Part shown: positions 19,317-20,869 of the stretch, piece after piece | Position numbering within the stretch: position 1 is the stretch's first letter | Layout of the letters: each line of letters starts with the position of its first letter | Source: Pelargonium nanum | Lineage: Eukaryota; Streptophyta; Magnoliopsida; Geraniales; Geraniaceae | Direction: 5' to 3' | DNA: 20,869 nucleotides | Assembly: GCA_036897485.1 (NCBI GenBank) | Contig: JAYMTF010001878.1 | Coordinates: 1-20,869, forward strand | The notes under the pieces: model-generated | Seen by the model: the letters and a program-made list of their open reading frames with translations, nothing else | Told to the model about the DNA's origin: nothing | Database searches by the model: none | Translations under genes and position numbers: made by a program

Positions 19317-20476
19317 ATGATGAGAGGGAGAAACAATGTCAACTATACGAATCCATGCTTGACTATGCACCAGCCGTGGGCTTCGCTTCTGGTTTACGGG
19401 ATCAAGCGCATTGAGGGCAGGTCCTGGCCTGCTCCTATTCGAGGTACCATCACTTCAATTTCGAAACCCTTTGCTTCGTATGCTTTGCTGGAATTTTGTG
19501 CGAAACTTTTGTTTATGGTGTGTTTGATTGGTGAGAAAAAGCTTGGGAAAGAAGAGTGGAGTAAAATCTCAAGCCGTTGTTTTCTTACTTTTCTAGTTGA
19601 AGAAACCCTAGAACCATTCATATATATTGGGATGAGAAGACTTGGTCAGTTGAGCTTACATATGATACTTAACAATTTGTTGATTATGGAACTATTGTTT
19701 TTCTGCTTTCGTTGGGCTGAGTTTGGATTATTTAATTAAAGTTCAAATCTTCTTTTGAACTTCAACTGAATGCCGGAATGCTTAGCCAATTCTCCATGGA
19801 GCATAATGCAAGATAAAAAAATCATAGCTTTCATTATATGTTTGTGATGAAAATTCTAGAACGTTGGCTGTGTTTTCAATTTGTTGTAGACTATATCTTC
19901 AGGGCATTTCCTCATTAATCAGATTATCGCTGATCAATGATGCGGTTTCAGTCTTGTGATGTTTTTTTTTCCTGGTTGAGTGTTTTGCGACTATAGGGCT
20001 ATGAAAGTTAGACTAAAATTCAGATTAGTGTTTTGCTACAAAATTTTGTACATATAGCATTGCTCTTTATTAATTGGGTCTGAATCCAACTTCTTCAGAA
20101 TAACTGTCATTTTCATTTATGTGGTTATATAATTCTTTAACTTCTTCTTTTCTTTTTCTTTTTGGTTACTTCCCATCCAATCTTTATTACAAGCAAGTAA
20201 AAATTGATTAACTAATTAGTTGGGATGAAACCATTGAGTTTGCAATGGCAAATATACAACTTGCGGTCTCTAATTTCTTTGTTTTGTTTTATTCAGTATG
20301 TATCTAACAGTTGAAATTATTCCTTTTCAAAGGCCGCCTTTGGATTCATGCTGCAAGTAAGATTCCTGATGAAGATACAATCAGAGCGATGGAGGACTTC
20401 TATAGGGAAATTTATGCCTTGAATGGAATTACTGATCTTCAATTTCCAGTACATTATCCTGTTTCCAGACTTCTAG
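19317..20476 (+). CDS. ASCH-domain protein, 5' part only (2 exons; continues beyond window)
   Basis: This is the start of a plant protein with an ASCH domain, the predicted RNA-binding fold shared with the coactivator TRIP4/ASC-1. Exon 1 is 19317-19443 and exon 2 is 20333-20476, both ending in GT donors. The exon 1/2 junction splits a glycine codon, and the exon 2 donor (CTA G|GTACT) also falls after the first base of a codon. The 90 residues encoded include LTMHQPWASLLVYG, the ASCH signature GxKxxExR as GIKRIEGR, then GRLWIHAASKIPDEDTIRAM and FPVHYPVSRLL. They read without a break. The following exons (expected to begin with the GC motif after LL) are not in the window, so total length, any zinc finger and the C-terminus are unknown. 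The start is the first of two adjacent ATGs. It lies in tandem with the neprosin gene, about 1.2 kb downstream, with no evident functional link. Confidence 0.9.
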
Positions 20477-20869
20477 GTACTCAGTATGTGGTTCTTAAAA
20501 ACATAACTCTCTCTCTCTCCTTTGACTGACATGCAAGCTTTTGGATTTTGGATTGCTTTCATGATGTTTTCTCTAGCAATTTCCTGTTTAGATTAGTGGA
20601 CATCTCTGTGTTTTGTTTCCGAATTTGACTTATTTAAGTATTTTTTAACTTTCTAATTGTAGTCTGTCCGGTGAAACACATTTCAGGTTTACTGACTGTT
20701 TCATCTTATAAAGTGTAAAGAACCATCTCAACTAAAAGCTTAAGCTGATAGTTGAAGGTCCAATAATAGTTTTATACTCTAACACGCCCCCTCACGTGCA
20801 AGCCCATTTGCACGTGGCCCATGCACAGGTCCACCTCTTGCCTTGTGCTGGAATTTAATATGGGTGGCG
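20477..20869 (+). other. Start of ASCH gene intron 2, with repeat-like right end
   Basis: No further exon is visible before the window ends. From about 20780 the base composition changes: CTAACACGCCCCCTCACGTG begins a GC-rich stretch reminiscent of ends of plant interspersed repeats. It contains the perfect 9-bp inverted repeat CACGTGCAA (20793-20801) and TTGCACGTG (20808-20816). Each arm holds a G-box core. Confidence 0.5.

Noticed and set aside
19444..19739. Continuation of the first ASCH exon as a 141-codon frame
   Set aside because: After IRG the family match stops abruptly at a GTACC donor and resumes exactly at 20333; the extra codons are intron.
1..20869. CRISPR arrays, phage or defence islands, operons
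   Set aside because: The window is plant nuclear DNA with spliced genes; no regularly spaced repeats or prokaryotic gene clusters are present.

Overview
This window is ordinary nuclear DNA of a flowering plant, probably a eudicot. The evidence is: long AT-rich intergenic DNA; many short GT-AG introns; a class XI myosin (the plant organelle-transport myosin); a DUF239/neprosin gene of plant type; an Au-type plant SINE; and a decayed LINE-type gag-like ORF. I cannot name the species from the sequence. No bacterial-style operon, CRISPR array or phage content is present.

Layout. Positions 1-1345 hold a broken LINE-like ORF1 (DUF4283 plus CCHC zinc knuckle) with its AT-rich tail. Positions 1822-13295, minus strand, hold a complete class XI myosin heavy-chain gene. 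I rebuilt it exon by exon: 40 coding exons, every junction GT-AG, total 4680 nt, 1559 residues and a stop. Its first coding exon carries only the ATG. Its introns contain an Au-type SINE, a second tRNA-like SINE fragment, two copies of one MITE family and simple repeats. Positions 13420-16363 are intergenic, with a GC-rich exon-like stretch just upstream of the myosin and scattered repeats. Positions 16364-18153, plus strand, hold a complete seven-exon gene for a secreted neprosin-domain protein (406 residues). Positions 18540-19030 are a palindrome-rich non-coding repeat. Positions 19317-20476, plus strand, are the first two coding exons of an ASCH-domain protein (related to TRIP4/ASC-1 and plant RNA-binding ASCH proteins). 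The rest of that gene lies beyond the right edge, and its second intron holds another repeat-like segment with a G-box palindrome.

The three host genes have no evident shared pathway: actin-based organelle transport, a predicted secreted glutamic peptidase, and a predicted RNA-binding or coactivator-type protein. The myosin and neprosin genes are divergent, about 3 kb apart; the neprosin and ASCH genes are in tandem. I found no convincing novel multi-gene system. The items most worth a second look are the start-codon micro-exon with a three-codon upstream ORF in the myosin leader, the repeated MITE and SINE insertions in its introns, the damaged LINE zinc knuckle, and an unexplained GC-rich exon-like segment at 13540-13655.
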